A stretch of DNA of 64,000 nt from Anoxybacillus tengchongensis (GCF_014201585.1 NZ_JACHES010000006.1:1-64000); one strand, 5' to 3'. Positions 36,980-46,974 are shown, numbered from the stretch's first letter. Notes: generated by a model from the sequence alone, not told the origin. Numbers and translations: made by a program.

Positions 36980-37006
36980 ATAGGATCCCCTCTCTATAAA
37001 AGAAAA

Positions 37007-37036
37007 GACAAAAATGACAGGGTCATCATTTTTGTC
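37007..37036 (-). terminator. Terminator of sco gene
   Basis: GACAAAAATGA/TCATCATTTTTGTC hairpin between ypmR and the Sco gene. Confidence 0.75.
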
Positions 37037-37045
37037 TGTATCATG

Positions 37046-37618
37046 TTATTTTTGTAACATGTCAATATGTTTTAAAATCTCTTCAAAAGGCACATCGTTT
37101 AGACCACTATAGTATTTTACAATTGTCCCGTTTTGATCAACAAGATAAAAATCTGTGCCGTGGATGACTTGATCCCCTTCTTGTGGCTTTTTTACAACTG
37201 CTTTAAAGTTTTTTTGAGCAAAACGTTCAATGTCTTGTTGAGTGTATCCTGTAAGTAAGTGCCAATTCCCTAAATCTCCTTGAAACTTTTCGACATACGC
37301 TTTTAACGCATCTGGTGTATCGTTTTCAGGATCTACACTAAATGAAACAAAATGAACATCTAATCCTTTTTCCTTGGCCATTTTTTGTAATTTCGCCATA
37401 TTTGCTGTCATTGGTGGGCACACATCAGCGCATCGTGTGAAAATAAAATCAGCTACCCACACTTTTCCGTTTAAATCAGCTAGCCCAAACTTTTGACCAT
37501 ATTGATCGGTAAATGTAAAATCTTCAATTGGCCAATTTTTTGCATCTGGAATCGATTGTTGGCAAGCAACAAGCAAGAATAACAGCGCAACGAACAACCA
37601 TAAACGTATACGTTTCAC
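37046..37618 (-). CDS. ypmQ: Sco1/SenC-family copper-binding lipoprotein (YpmQ-like)
   Basis: Membrane-anchored thioredoxin-fold protein of 190 residues needed for assembly of the CuA centre of cytochrome c oxidase in Bacillus. The signal ends in a lipobox LVACQQ. The metal ligands are present: RCADVCPPM (CxxxC) and the distal histidine in VIHGTDFYLV. It lies in the ypm cluster, 13 bases downstream of a DegV gene. Confidence 0.92.
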   Translation of the reverse strand: MKRIRLWLFVALLFLLVACQQSIPDAKNWPIEDFTFTDQYGQKFGLADLNGKVWVADFIFTRCADVCPPMTANMAKLQKMAKEKGLDVHFVSFSVDPENDTPDALKAYVEKFQGDLGNWHLLTGYTQQDIERFAQKNFKAVVKKPQEGDQVIHGTDFYLVDQNGTIVKYYSGLNDVPFEEILKHIDMLQK

Positions 37619-37631
37619 CTTTTATGTCCTC

Positions 37632-38474
37632 CTATTCCGTATAGTACATAAACCCTATTGCTCCTGGACCTGTATGCGTTGAAATAATTGGGGTTGTATA
37701 TACGATGTCTGTTTTTGTCCATCCTGTTGCTTCTGCAATTGACTGTTTTAATCGTTCGCTTAAATCTAGAGCGTCTGCGTGAGCAATGCCTACTGCTCGG
37801 ATCTTTTTTCCTTTCGTATGTTCAACAAATTGATTTGTTAAATATTTGACAATTTGAGAATGACTGCGAACTTTCGTTACAGGCGTATACACCCCATCTT
37901 CTAATGAAGCGATCGGTTTAATGTTTAATAGCGAACCAATCATCGCTCTTCCTCTTCCAATGCGTCCACCTTTGACAAGATTTTCAAGTGTATCAACAAC
38001 GACAAATAAATGTGTATTCGCACGAACTGTATCGAGATGAGCAAGAATTTCTGTTACTGTTTTTCCCTCTGCCGCCATTTTTGCTGCTTCTAATACTTGA
38101 AAACTGAGTGCAAGAGAAATAAAACGTGAATCAACGACCGTGACATTTGCTTTTGTCATAGCCGCAGCACTTTCTGCAGAGCGTACCGTTCCACTCATTC
38201 CCCCTGTCATATGAATCGAAATAACGTCGTACCCAGCTTCCCCAAGTTCATCATATACTTGCAAAAACTGCCCTGCAGACGGTTGGGAGCTTTTTGGAAG
38301 TTCGCTTGATTGTTTCATTTTTTCAATAAACTGTTGTGGAGTTAAGTCAATACCATCTAAATATGTTTGGCCATCAATCGAGATAGATAATGGAACAACA
38401 CGAATGTCCCACGCTTCAATTATTTCCTTTGACAAATCGACCGTAGAATCTGTTACAATTTTCACTTTGTTCAT
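37632..38474 (-). CDS. DegV-family fatty-acid-binding protein
   Basis: 280 residues of the DegV/FakB family, which hold a fatty acid for phosphorylation by a FakA-type kinase. Motifs: KIVTDSTVDLSKEI at the start, SQPSAGQFLQVY, HMTGGMSGT, and the C-terminal STHTGPGAIGFMYY. It is upstream of the Sco gene in the same transcript. Ligand chain type cannot be told. Confidence 0.9.
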   Translation of the reverse strand: MNKVKIVTDSTVDLSKEIIEAWDIRVVPLSISIDGQTYLDGIDLTPQQFIEKMKQSSELPKSSQPSAGQFLQVYDELGEAGYDVISIHMTGGMSGTVRSAESAAAMTKANVTVVDSRFISLALSFQVLEAAKMAAEGKTVTEILAHLDTVRANTHLFVVVDTLENLVKGGRIGRGRAMIGSLLNIKPIASLEDGVYTPVTKVRSHSQIVKYLTNQFVEHTKGKKIRAVGIAHADALDLSERLKQSIAEATGWTKTDIVYTTPIISTHTGPGAIGFMYYTE

Positions 38475-38570
38475 TTTTTCACTTCCTGTATTTCATTCTA
38501 AAATTTTCGTACGGTGAAATTATATAATAAAATCGTCCTGTATGTCGTCGTTTTCATAAAATTTTTTGTA

Positions 38571-38607
38571 AAAAAAGAGCTGATTTTGCACATTAGCAAA
38601 ACAGCTC
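38571..38607 (-). terminator. Terminator of ypmP
   Basis: GAGCTGATTTTGC pairs with GCAAAACAGCTC (one bulge); A-run before it gives the T-run on the minus strand. Confidence 0.85.
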
Positions 38608-38616
38608 CTTCGTCAT

Positions 38617-38868
38617 TTATGCATTGTTTTTTAAAATTTCAGATTTAAATATTTGTTCATATACCGGCCACTTCAACACACGTTTTAAATAGTCTTTAAA
38701 CGAATACACCTTCTTTGGATTTTTATTAGCATACACTTGTGCAATAAACGTTTGCAACCGCACTTTGACAACAAATTGATAAAGGTTATCGTCCTCCAAT
38801 ACCGGAATTTCGATAATTTTCACTTTTTGCCCATCTACGTTTTTAAACTCTAGGCTTTTGAATAACAA
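38617..38868 (-). CDS. ypmP: YpmP-family (DUF2535) protein
   Basis: 83-residue cytoplasmic protein that I recognise by length, sequence (MLFKSLEFKNVDGQKVKIIE) and place next to ilvA as the YpmP/DUF2535 family. Function unknown. Confidence 0.8.
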   Translation of the reverse strand: MLFKSLEFKNVDGQKVKIIEIPVLEDDNLYQFVVKVRLQTFIAQVYANKNPKKVYSFKDYLKRVLKWPVYEQIFKSEILKNNA

Positions 38869-38965
38869 AATATCAATCCTCTTTTTTGACCGATTTATTT
38901 ATATTATACACGATTTTTGTGTTGAAGTATGTCACATTTCGTCATCGATTTATAAAAAATTTTTG

Positions 38966-40234
38966 TCAAATGAGCAAATGGAATAAACTACTATCTTTAT
39001 TCACTTCCATAAATGGAAAACCTTTTTTCTTCATCCGTTCAACAAGTGGACCATAATCTTCGCGACATTTCAATTCGATACCAACGAGTGCCGGGCCACT
39101 ATCTTTATTATTTTTTTTCGTATATTCAAACAATGTAATGTCATCTGTCGGTCCTAGCACTTCATCAAGAAATTCACGTAAAGCTCCAGCACGTTGTGGA
39201 AAATTCACGATAAAATAATGTTGAAGACCTTCATAAATCATCGATCGCTCTTTAATTTCTTGCATGCGTCCGATGTCATTATTTCCTCCGCTAATAATAC
39301 AAACAACGGTCTTGCCACGAATATGCTCCTTATATAAATCAAGCGCAGCAACAGGCAATGCTCCAGCAGGCTCCACTACAATAGCATTTTCATTATAAAG
39401 CTGCAAAATCGTTGTACATACTTTTCCTTCAGGAACGACCACAATATCGTCAACGATGTCTTTTGCTAATGCAAATGTTTTTTCACCCACACGCTTTACC
39501 GCTGCACCATCTACAAATGGATCAATTTCATTTAAAGTAATTACTTCCTTTGCTTCAAACGATTTTTTCATAGAAGGAGCCCCTTCAGGTTCGATACCAA
39601 TCAATTTCGTCGTTGGTGAAATGCTTTTTATATACGTACCGACACCAGAAATAAGTCCCCCTCCACCTATACTTGCGAAAACATAGTCTATCGGCTCTTC
39701 GCAGTCATTTAAAATTTCAACCCCGACCGTTCCTTGTCCAGCGATGACAGCTTCATCATCAAACGGATGGATAAACGTTCGCTGCTCTTTTTTGGAACAA
39801 ACAAGCGCTTGCTCATAAGAGTCATCAAATGTATCGCCAACTAAAATGATATCAACAAATTCCCGGCCAAAAAATTGTACTTGTGATACTTTTTGTCGTG
39901 GAGTGGTAGATGGCATATAAATTTTACCGTGCACACCGAGTGCGCGACACGAATAAGCGACACCTTGTGCATGATTGCCCGCACTTGCACAAACAATTCC
40001 ATTTTTCTTTTCTTCTTCGCATAAACTTTTCATTCGATAATATGCCCCACGAATTTTAAACGATCGAACGACTTGTAAATCTTCCCTTTTAAAGTATACG
40101 TGGCAATCATAACGTTCTGAAAGCAATTCATTTTTTTGCAGAGGGGTATGATACACAACATCTTTTAGCGTTTGATAAGCGATTAAAATATCTTCTACAT
40201 GTACGCCATGTTTTCGTTTTACTTGTTGTTCCAT
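38966..40234 (-). CDS. ilvA: Threonine deaminase (biosynthetic)
   Basis: PLP enzyme converting threonine to 2-oxobutanoate, the first step of isoleucine synthesis. 422 residues: PLP lysine in VRSFKIRGAYYRM, glycine-rich phosphate loop ASIGGGGLISG, and one C-terminal ACT-like regulatory domain (starting about YFIVNFPQRAGALREFL). The single regulatory domain gives the Bacillus-type length. A CodY-box-like site upstream indicates repression when branched-chain amino acids are plentiful. Confidence 0.94.
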   Translation of the reverse strand: MEQQVKRKHGVHVEDILIAYQTLKDVVYHTPLQKNELLSERYDCHVYFKREDLQVVRSFKIRGAYYRMKSLCEEEKKNGIVCASAGNHAQGVAYSCRALGVHGKIYMPSTTPRQKVSQVQFFGREFVDIILVGDTFDDSYEQALVCSKKEQRTFIHPFDDEAVIAGQGTVGVEILNDCEEPIDYVFASIGGGGLISGVGTYIKSISPTTKLIGIEPEGAPSMKKSFEAKEVITLNEIDPFVDGAAVKRVGEKTFALAKDIVDDIVVVPEGKVCTTILQLYNENAIVVEPAGALPVAALDLYKEHIRGKTVVCIISGGNNDIGRMQEIKERSMIYEGLQHYFIVNFPQRAGALREFLDEVLGPTDDITLFEYTKKNNKDSGPALVGIELKCREDYGPLVERMKKKGFPFMEVNKDSSLFHLLI

Positions 40235-40313
40235 CTTCTCGTTTCCTTTCCATTTGTAATTGTTAAAATTATGTTATTCTAAAATATATCATATTTTCGG
40301 ATAAAGAAAAGTA

Positions 40314-40328
40314 AATTTTCTAAAAATT
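40314..40328 (-). promoter_or_regulatory. CodY-box-like site upstream of ilvA
   Basis: AATTTTCTAAAAATT matches the CodY consensus AATTTTCWGAAAATT at 14 of 15 positions. It lies 80 bases upstream of the ilvA start, and ilvA is a known CodY target in B. subtilis. Confidence 0.7.
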
Positions 40329-40342
40329 AATCAAAAAGATGA

Positions 40343-40362
40343 AGCCCGCCGGCTAGCGAGCT
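40343..40362 (-). terminator. Probable terminator of dfrA
   Basis: AGCCCGC and GCGAGCT pair with one mismatch; on the minus strand a T-run follows. The hairpin overlaps the dfrA stop. Confidence 0.55.
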
Positions 40363-40841
40363 CGTTCGTATATGCAAAATGTATGTGGATAGCGATTTTT
40401 TTCATCTTGTACGCCAGGTTGAGCGGTACGGAGCGTCCACTGTTTTTCATCGATTGGTGGGAAAAATGTATCACCTGTAAACGTCGCATCAATATGTGTG
40501 ACATACAATCGATCCGCTAGCGACATGGCTTGTTCAAATACTTGTGCCCCTCCAATGATGAACACATGACCATGTTGTTGTTCGATTTGTCGAATGTTAT
40601 TCATGGAATGAATAACTTGAACATTCGAATTCACTAAAAACGTTTTGTCTCGTGTCAATATTATATTGATTCTCCCTGGGAGTGGACGACCAATCGATGC
40701 AAACGTTTTTCGTCCCATAACAATCGGATATCCCATAGTTACACGTTTAAAATAAGTCAAATCTGCTGGTAAGTGCCAAGGTAACGTATTGTTATAACCA
40801 ATAACTCGATTTCGATCCATCGCCACAATAATTGAAATCAA
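40353..40841 (-). CDS. dfrA: Dihydrofolate reductase
   Basis: Reduces dihydrofolate made by the neighbouring thymidylate synthase. 162 residues: ISIIVAMDRNRVIGYNNTLPWHLPADL with the catalytic acidic Asp, the NADPH segments VMGRKTFASIG and FIIGGAQVFEQ. The open frame runs far upstream into thyA, but homology begins at a TTG (40841) with AAGGAAGTGAG before it. This start is 13 bases after the thyA stop. Confidence 0.93.
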   Translation of the reverse strand: MISIIVAMDRNRVIGYNNTLPWHLPADLTYFKRVTMGYPIVMGRKTFASIGRPLPGRINIILTRDKTFLVNSNVQVIHSMNNIRQIEQQHGHVFIIGGAQVFEQAMSLADRLYVTHIDATFTGDTFFPPIDEKQWTLRTAQPGVQDEKNRYPHTFCIYERAR

Positions 40842-40854
40842 TCGACTCACTTCC

Positions 40855-41649
40855 TTATACAGACACGTCCGCTTTAATATGCGGATGTGGATCATAGTCA
40901 ACAATTTCAAAATCTTCAAAACGATATTCAAAAATAGAAGCTGGCTTTCGTTTTATTATTAATTTCGGAAGCGGGCGCGGCTCTCGCGTTAATTGCAACT
41001 TCGCTTGTTCAATATGATTCATATATAAATGAACATCACCGCCAGTAAAAATAAGTTCTTTTGGCTGCAGATCGCATTGTTGGGCAACCATGTATGTAAG
41101 TAGCGCATAGCTTGCGATATTGAACGGAAGACCTAAAAATGTGTCAACAGAGCGTTGCTGCCACATGCATGATAACATTCCGTTTTCAACATAAAACTGA
41201 AAAGCATAATGACAAGGTGGCAATTTCATATCGTCTAACTCCGCGACATTCCACGCACTGACTAAAAGGCGACGTGAATTTGGATTACTTTTTATTTGTT
41301 CGATTACCTCGCTAATTTGATCAATCGTCCGGCCGTCTGCTCCCCTCCATGAACGCCATTGTGCACCATATACTGGTCCTAAGTCTCCATTTTCATCCGC
41401 CCATTCGTCCCAAATCGTTACACCATTTTCTTTTAAATAGCGAATATTCGTATCCCCGCTCAAAAACCAAAGTAATTCATGAATAATGGAACGAATATGT
41501 AATTTTTTTGTTGTAAGTAAAGGAAAGCCTTCTCGTAAATCAAAACGTAACTGACGCCCAAATACAGAAAGCGTGCCCGTTCCCGTACGATCGTCTTTAT
41601 ACACACCGTTTTGTAAAATATCTTCAAGTAATTGTAAATATTGCTTCAT
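40855..41649 (-). CDS. thyA: Thymidylate synthase (ThyA/ThyB type)
   Basis: Methylates dUMP with methylene-THF. 264 residues, the short form: [20 protein letters not shown], catalytic cysteine in [12 protein letters not shown], and the dUMP site [19 protein letters not shown]. It is followed by dfrA, so the dihydrofolate product is recycled by the co-transcribed enzyme. Confidence 0.96.
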   Translation of the reverse strand: MKQYLQLLEDILQNGVYKDDRTGTGTLSVFGRQLRFDLREGFPLLTTKKLHIRSIIHELLWFLSGDTNIRYLKENGVTIWDEWADENGDLGPVYGAQWRSWRGADGRTIDQISEVIEQIKSNPNSRRLLVSAWNVAELDDMKLPPCHYAFQFYVENGMLSCMWQQRSVDTFLGLPFNIASYALLTYMVAQQCDLQPKELIFTGGDVHLYMNHIEQAKLQLTREPRPLPKLIIKRKPASIFEYRFEDFEIVDYDPHPHIKADVSV

Positions 41650-41713
41650 GATACCCTCACCCTTTTTTATTTACTGTCATTTATTATGACATAAAGCAGA
41701 AAAGTAGGGAAGA

Positions 41714-41741
41714 CAAAAAACCGTAGGATTTGCCCTACGGT
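41714..41741 (-). terminator. Terminator of hydrogenase/hyp operon
   Basis: CCGTAGG/CCTACGG with an A-run that becomes a T-run on the minus strand, directly after the hypE stop. Confidence 0.85.
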
Positions 41742-42734
41742 CTAACAAATACGAGGTAACATAAGTCCAGTTAGTCGGTATAACCGTCTTGTTGTACCGA
41801 GTGGTGTCCGCAATAACAACTGCCCTTTGTTTGTTGCTCGAACTGTTCCGATCACAGTCGCGTCTTTTCCTTCTGGTTGGGAACGAAGTGCATCAAGAAC
41901 TGCCTGTTCATCTTCTTTTGGTACGATCATGACTACTTTTCCTTCATTAGCTAAGTACAGCGGATCAAAACCGAGTAGTTCACATGCACCTTCTACTTCT
42001 TTTTTTATAGGGATACGTTCTTCTTCCAACTCAATCGTTACACCAAAATCTTCACAAATTTCTACAAGAGCTGTTACTAAGCCACCGCGGGTTGGATCGC
42101 GCATCAGCCGGATGTGTTCACTTGCCTCCATCGCTTTTTCAATGAGCGAATATAACGAGGCACAGTCGCTTTCAACCTTTGATACAAGCCCTAATTCCCC
42201 ACGAGCAACTAATATAGCTACCCCGTGATCACCAACTGAACCGCTCACAATGACCGAGTCTCCTTCACAAATTTTCCGATCAAGCGGACGTGAAATGACA
42301 CCAATCCCTGTTGTATTAATATATAATCCGTCTGCACTGCCTCGCTCAACAACTTTTGTATCTCCTGCCACAATCACTACATTTGCTTCTTTCGCTTCTT
42401 CTGCCATTGATTGAACGATCGTTTTTAAATCGCGAATAGGAAAACCTTCTTCAATAATAAAGCCACACGTCAAAACTTTCGGAACCGCCCCGACAACCGC
42501 TAAGTCATTTATTGTTCCTGCTACCGCTAATTTTCCTATATTTCCACCCGAGAAGAAAAGAGGTTTAACGACAAAACTGTCTGTTGTCATAGCGAGCTCA
42601 TGTGCTCCCAACGTCAATGTAGCAGAGTCAAATTTGGCATAATGATCGTTATGAAACATAGAAACAAACACATCTGTAATTAGTTTGTGGGCTAATTCCC
42701 CTCCATCTCCGTGAGCGAGCGTAATTCGCTCCAT
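41742..42734 (-). CDS. hypE: Hydrogenase maturation protein HypE
   Basis: Dehydrates a carbamoyl group to the thiocyanate that becomes an active-site cyanide ligand. 330 residues of the AIR-synthase/PurM fold (LAHGDGGELAHKLI, GGNIGKLAVAGTINDLAVVGA) ending in the essential C-terminal PRIC cysteine. It is the last gene of the hydrogenase operon, 3 bases after hypD. Confidence 0.96.
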   Translation of the reverse strand: MERITLAHGDGGELAHKLITDVFVSMFHNDHYAKFDSATLTLGAHELAMTTDSFVVKPLFFSGGNIGKLAVAGTINDLAVVGAVPKVLTCGFIIEEGFPIRDLKTIVQSMAEEAKEANVVIVAGDTKVVERGSADGLYINTTGIGVISRPLDRKICEGDSVIVSGSVGDHGVAILVARGELGLVSKVESDCASLYSLIEKAMEASEHIRLMRDPTRGGLVTALVEICEDFGVTIELEEERIPIKKEVEGACELLGFDPLYLANEGKVVMIVPKEDEQAVLDALRSQPEGKDATVIGTVRATNKGQLLLRTPLGTTRRLYRLTGLMLPRIC

Positions 42735-42737
42735 TCA

Positions 42738-43847
42738 TTATTCCTCCCTCATATATTGATAGTACGCAGCGCAACTACCTTCTGATGACACCATACATGG
42801 ACCAATCGGTTTTAGCGGTGTACACGCTTTTCCGAACAATGCACACTGCGGTGGATCAATGAGCCCCCGAATGACTTCTCCACAACGACACTTTGTTCGA
42901 CGTGGTTCACGCGTTGAAACAGAAAACTTTATCTTAGCGTTAAATTGATCATACTCCTTCTTAAAATCCATTCCACTTTGGGTAATAACACCAATTCCAC
43001 GCCATGCCTCATCGCAAAATGTAAAATAATGGTTCATCCAATATTTCGCTTGGTTGTTTCCTTGTTCAGTCACGACACTTTTGTAATCGTTTAATACAAT
43101 AGCATGCTGTTTCAGTGCCAACATTAATAAATGGCGAATCGCACTTAACATATGTAACGATTCAAATCCACTAATTACTGCAGGCATACGGTATTCGATT
43201 GCTAAAAAATCAAAATGTTTTCTTCCCATCACCATAGATACATGTCCCGGAAGTAAAAAGCCGTCTAATAGCACTTCTTCATCGTGAAGTAATTGTCGCA
43301 AAATCGGTTCGACGAGCTTTGTCGACATCCACATCGAAAAATTGTGTACTTTTTTTTCTTCGGCTTCTTTTATTGCCGCTGCTAAAATGGGGATAGTTGT
43401 TTCAAACCCTATGCCTAAAAAAATAACTTCTTGATTCGGATGCTGTTCAGCGATACGAACTGCATCAACGGGAGAATAGACGACTCGCACATCTTTTCCT
43501 TCCGTTTTCGCTTGCATCAACGTTCCGTAAGATCCAGGGACTCGCATCATATCACCAAATGTACAAATGATTCGATCTGAGCCGTCTGTCAAAGAAATCA
43601 TGGCATCAATCGTTACTTGATCAGTCACACAAACAGGACAGCCAGGACCCGAAATAAGACGAACATATCCTTCAAGCGCTTTTTTGATTCCCGTACGAGC
43701 AAGTGCCATCGTATGCGAACCACATACTTCCATAAACGAAGGCACTCGTCCGAACGTTTGTTGGAACTGACTCGCTAACATCCGTACTTCTTGTAGTAAC
43801 GTTCGACTGAGCGATAAGTGAGTTCGGCTATCCATCACGTCTAGCAT
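42738..43847 (-). CDS. hypD: Hydrogenase maturation protein HypD
   Basis: Iron-sulfur scaffold for building Fe(CN)2CO with HypC and HypE. 369 residues with conserved cysteines in FMEVCGSHTMAL, SGPGCPVCVT and the C-terminal cluster region RRTKCRCGEVIRG with CALFGKACTPLKPIGPCMVSSEG. It overlaps the end of hypC by 20 bases. Confidence 0.96.
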   Translation of the reverse strand: MLDVMDSRTHLSLSRTLLQEVRMLASQFQQTFGRVPSFMEVCGSHTMALARTGIKKALEGYVRLISGPGCPVCVTDQVTIDAMISLTDGSDRIICTFGDMMRVPGSYGTLMQAKTEGKDVRVVYSPVDAVRIAEQHPNQEVIFLGIGFETTIPILAAAIKEAEEKKVHNFSMWMSTKLVEPILRQLLHDEEVLLDGFLLPGHVSMVMGRKHFDFLAIEYRMPAVISGFESLHMLSAIRHLLMLALKQHAIVLNDYKSVVTEQGNNQAKYWMNHYFTFCDEAWRGIGVITQSGMDFKKEYDQFNAKIKFSVSTREPRRTKCRCGEVIRGLIDPPQCALFGKACTPLKPIGPCMVSSEGSCAAYYQYMREE

Positions 43848-44055
43848 CGACTAGCTTCCTCCATTCTTCTAAACTTTCTTTTGCATATTCTTCATCAATA
43901 ATGGACATTGCTTGTCCCGCATGTACAATGACATAATCACCAATTTTCACTTCAGGAACAAAAATAACCCCGACATTCATTTGCGATCCCATCACATCGA
44001 CTAATGCAGAAAAACCGTCAATATGTAACACTTTTGCTGGTACTCCTACACACAT
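43828..44055 (-). CDS. hypC: Hydrogenase maturation chaperone HypC
   Basis: 75 residues, beginning with the essential MCVGVPAKV (Cys2). Carries the Fe(CN)2CO unit and docks it on the large-subunit precursor. There is only one hypC-family gene here. Its ends overlap both hypF and hypD. Confidence 0.95.
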   Translation of the reverse strand: MCVGVPAKVLHIDGFSALVDVMGSQMNVGVIFVPEVKIGDYVIVHAGQAMSIIDEEYAKESLEEWRKLVDARRDG

Positions 44056-46325
44056 GCACGTTCCCTCCTATGTGCTGCAATCATTAACTGTCCGAGCGCT
44101 AGTCCCCCATCATTGCAAGGTACTTTTTGATGCGTATAAACACATAACCCGAGTTTGTTCAGTTCTTGTCGAAGACGTTTTGTGATATAGCGGTTATGCA
44201 TGCTCCCTCCAGATAACACGATGTTTCGTTCGTATGTTGGATATTGTTGTAAAGCTAAACGAATCATTTCAACAGACGCTTGAACGACCGTTTCATGGAA
44301 GCGACCAGCAATGGTATTCGTTTGCTCATGGGCTTCAACATCTTTAATTATGGCCTGCCACATCTCCGTCAAATCAATCTCCCATTCATCGCACTTCTTT
44401 ACACGAAATGGATAAGTCTCATATATTTTTGTATCATCGATTAATTCAGAAAGTCGAATCGCTGCTTCTCCATCGTATGTACTATGTGTACAAACGTGTA
44501 AAAAAGCGCTAACCGCATCAAACAGTCGACCACATGTACCTGCTAAAGGGGAATGTAACCCTTTTTTAATCATTTGTCTTAATACACGCACGTCGTTCGC
44601 TTGTTCTATAAATCGCTTCTCCGCCAACGAGTATCCTTCTTCGCCGAAATAATAACCAAGCATGCCGACTGTCGTACGCCAAGGCTCTTTTATACAACGT
44701 TCTCCACCTGGAAGTGGAGTATATGTTAAATGTCCGAGTCTTTTATACTGTTTAGCATCTCCGTATAGTAACTCAAAGCCCCATATATGTCCGTCCTCTC
44801 CATATCCTGTTCCATCTAAAATGAGGCCAAAACAAGGGGAGTGGATATGATTTTCCTCCATGCATGAAACCATGTGCGCATGATGATGTTGGACAGCTAC
44901 AACATCAACATTCCATTGTTTTGCAATATTCCACGTTTCATAATTTGGATGTAAATCGACAGCGACTACTTTCGGTGTCACTCCCATCCATGTGCGTAAA
45001 TGTTCGTATTCCCGTTGGAAATGTTCCACCACCTCTACATGCTCTAAGTCACCGATATGAGGGCCTAAAAAAATTTGATGATGTCTTCCAAACGCAAATA
45101 CATTTTTTTGTTGACCACCAAGTGCTACAATTTCATGAACATCATGCTCCGTCCACAATGGATCTGGAACGAAACCGCGCGCACGCCGAATAAAATGCAT
45201 CACACCATTTTCTACTTGAACAACCGAATCATCAATCGGATGAACAATCGGGCGGTTATGTATAAGAAAATAATCAGCAATGCCTTGTAAATCACGCAAA
45301 ACTTGTTCATCTTCATATATAATCGGTACTCCCGAACGATTCGCACTTGTCATAACAACGACAGGCAATTGCTTATCAAGCAATAAATGATGAAGCGGAG
45401 TGTACGGTAACATCACTCCAACCGTTTGTAACCCAGGAGCAACCGATGAAGCAATCATTGTGTTTCTTTTCTGTTTTATCACAACAATGGGAGCTTCCGG
45501 TGAAATTAATAATTGTTTTTCTTCTTTCGTTATTTCACATAATTGCTCTACTATATCAAGTGAAGCAGCCATAACAGCTAACGGTCGATTTGGGCGTTGT
45601 TTTCGCAAACGTAATTGTTGAACTGCCTGTTCGTTAGTCGCGTCACAAGCTAAGTGATACCCACCTAACCCTTTCACCGCAACAATCGCCCCCGCACGTA
45701 TATATTGCTTCGCTTGTTCAATCGCATCCCCTTGTACTTTTTGACCATCTGCCTTCAATAATGCAACAGATGGACCACATATTGGACAAGCAATAGGTTG
45801 AGCATGATGACGGCGATTCATAGGATCTTCATACTCTTGTTCACATCGCTCACACATTTGAAATGAATGCATCGATGTAAACGAGCGATCATACGGTAAT
45901 TGTTCAATAATCGTGTACCGAGGACCACATTGCGTACAATTGATAAATGGATAACGATAACGATGATCATTTGGGTCATTCATTTCCCGTAAACAATCAT
46001 CGCAAACAGCCGTATCGATCGGAATCACGAGCGAAGAACTTCCTTTTCGTTCGCTTGGAATAATAGAAAAATCTTTAAACGCATGCCATTGTGCTACAGT
46101 TACAACCATCTCATCAATACGGGATAATCGCGGTGCCTGGATAGGTAAAGCGTGAATAAACTGGTCGACTGCATCTGCATCGCCTTCAACATGAATAAAA
46201 ACTCCGTCCATATTGTTTTGTACAGTTCCTTTTACTTGATATCGTTGGGCAAGCGCGAAAATAAAAGGACGGAAGCCAACTCCTTGCACTCGTCCTTTTA
46301 CTGTGATGTTGACTGCTTTTTGCAT
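44046..46325 (-). CDS. hypF: Carbamoyltransferase HypF
   Basis: Makes the thiocarbamate on HypE from carbamoyl phosphate. 759 residues in order: acylphosphatase domain (VKGRVQGVGFRPFIFALA), two zinc fingers with repeated CxxC motifs (CDDC...CTQC, CERC...CPIC), YrdC-like domain (KGLGGYHLACDATNE) and a Kae1-like/carbamoyltransferase domain (VAVQHHHAHMVSCM, GLILDGTGYGEDG, VLSGGSMHN). ATG 46325 has AAGGGG upstream and overlaps hypB by 28 bases. Confidence 0.96.
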   Translation of the reverse strand: MQKAVNITVKGRVQGVGFRPFIFALAQRYQVKGTVQNNMDGVFIHVEGDADAVDQFIHALPIQAPRLSRIDEMVVTVAQWHAFKDFSIIPSERKGSSSLVIPIDTAVCDDCLREMNDPNDHRYRYPFINCTQCGPRYTIIEQLPYDRSFTSMHSFQMCERCEQEYEDPMNRRHHAQPIACPICGPSVALLKADGQKVQGDAIEQAKQYIRAGAIVAVKGLGGYHLACDATNEQAVQQLRLRKQRPNRPLAVMAASLDIVEQLCEITKEEKQLLISPEAPIVVIKQKRNTMIASSVAPGLQTVGVMLPYTPLHHLLLDKQLPVVVMTSANRSGVPIIYEDEQVLRDLQGIADYFLIHNRPIVHPIDDSVVQVENGVMHFIRRARGFVPDPLWTEHDVHEIVALGGQQKNVFAFGRHHQIFLGPHIGDLEHVEVVEHFQREYEHLRTWMGVTPKVVAVDLHPNYETWNIAKQWNVDVVAVQHHHAHMVSCMEENHIHSPCFGLILDGTGYGEDGHIWGFELLYGDAKQYKRLGHLTYTPLPGGERCIKEPWRTTVGMLGYYFGEEGYSLAEKRFIEQANDVRVLRQMIKKGLHSPLAGTCGRLFDAVSAFLHVCTHSTYDGEAAIRLSELIDDTKIYETYPFRVKKCDEWEIDLTEMWQAIIKDVEAHEQTNTIAGRFHETVVQASVEMIRLALQQYPTYERNIVLSGGSMHNRYITKRLRQELNKLGLCVYTHQKVPCNDGGLALGQLMIAAHRRERACV

Positions 46326-46969
46326 TGAGCAACCCCTTCTCGAATCCAATGTAGCCATTCATCCATGCCTTCACCGCTTTTTGCAGATAACGGTAGTAAC
46401 TTAGACTGCGGATTAATACATGATAAGTCTTCCTTTGCTTGTTCTACGTTAAAATCAAGATATGGCAATAAATCGATTTTATTCAGTAAAACAAGCTCTG
46501 TTCTCATAAATATCGTTGGGTATTTCGGAATTTTATCATTTCCTTCTGGTACACTTAATACTGCCACTTTATGTTGCTGTCCTAAATCATAACTAGATGG
46601 ACAAACAAGATTACCTACGTTTTCAATAAACAAAATATCTAGATGTTGAAAATCAAATTGCGGTAGCACAGCCGCAATCATACGTGCATCTAAATGACAT
46701 CCTCCGTGTGTATTAATTTGTACCGCTTGCGCACCAAGAGCACGAATGCGCTCTGCGTCTTTTTCCGTTGCTAAATCTCCTTCGATGACACCAATGCGAA
46801 ATTCATTTGCTAATGCTTCGATCGTTTTTTCTAAAATGGTCGTCTTTCCTGCCCCGGGTGAGCTCATTATATTGATCACAAGCGTATTTGTTTCCTCAAA
46901 CAATTGGCGATTAAACGTAGCTGCCCGATTATTGTTTGTTAACACATCAACTTCTAATGTAATTTTCAT
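46298..46969 (-). CDS. hypB: Hydrogenase nickel incorporation GTPase HypB
   Basis: 223-residue GTPase for nickel insertion. P-loop SSPGAGKTTILEK, metal-site segment GGCHLDARM, IENVGNLVCPSSYDLG and NKIDLLPYL. It lacks the histidine-rich N-terminal nickel store of some homologues and the N-terminal CxxCGC motif. Works with HypA, encoded 5 bases upstream. Confidence 0.96.
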   Translation of the reverse strand: MKITLEVDVLTNNNRAATFNRQLFEETNTLVINIMSSPGAGKTTILEKTIEALANEFRIGVIEGDLATEKDAERIRALGAQAVQINTHGGCHLDARMIAAVLPQFDFQHLDILFIENVGNLVCPSSYDLGQQHKVAVLSVPEGNDKIPKYPTIFMRTELVLLNKIDLLPYLDFNVEQAKEDLSCINPQSKLLPLSAKSGEGMDEWLHWIREGVAQCKKQSTSQ

Positions 46970-46974
46970 ACTTA

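Noticed and set aside
40235-40352. T-box leader before ilvA
   Set aside because: Region is too short and lacks a T-box sequence and terminator; a CodY site explains regulation better.
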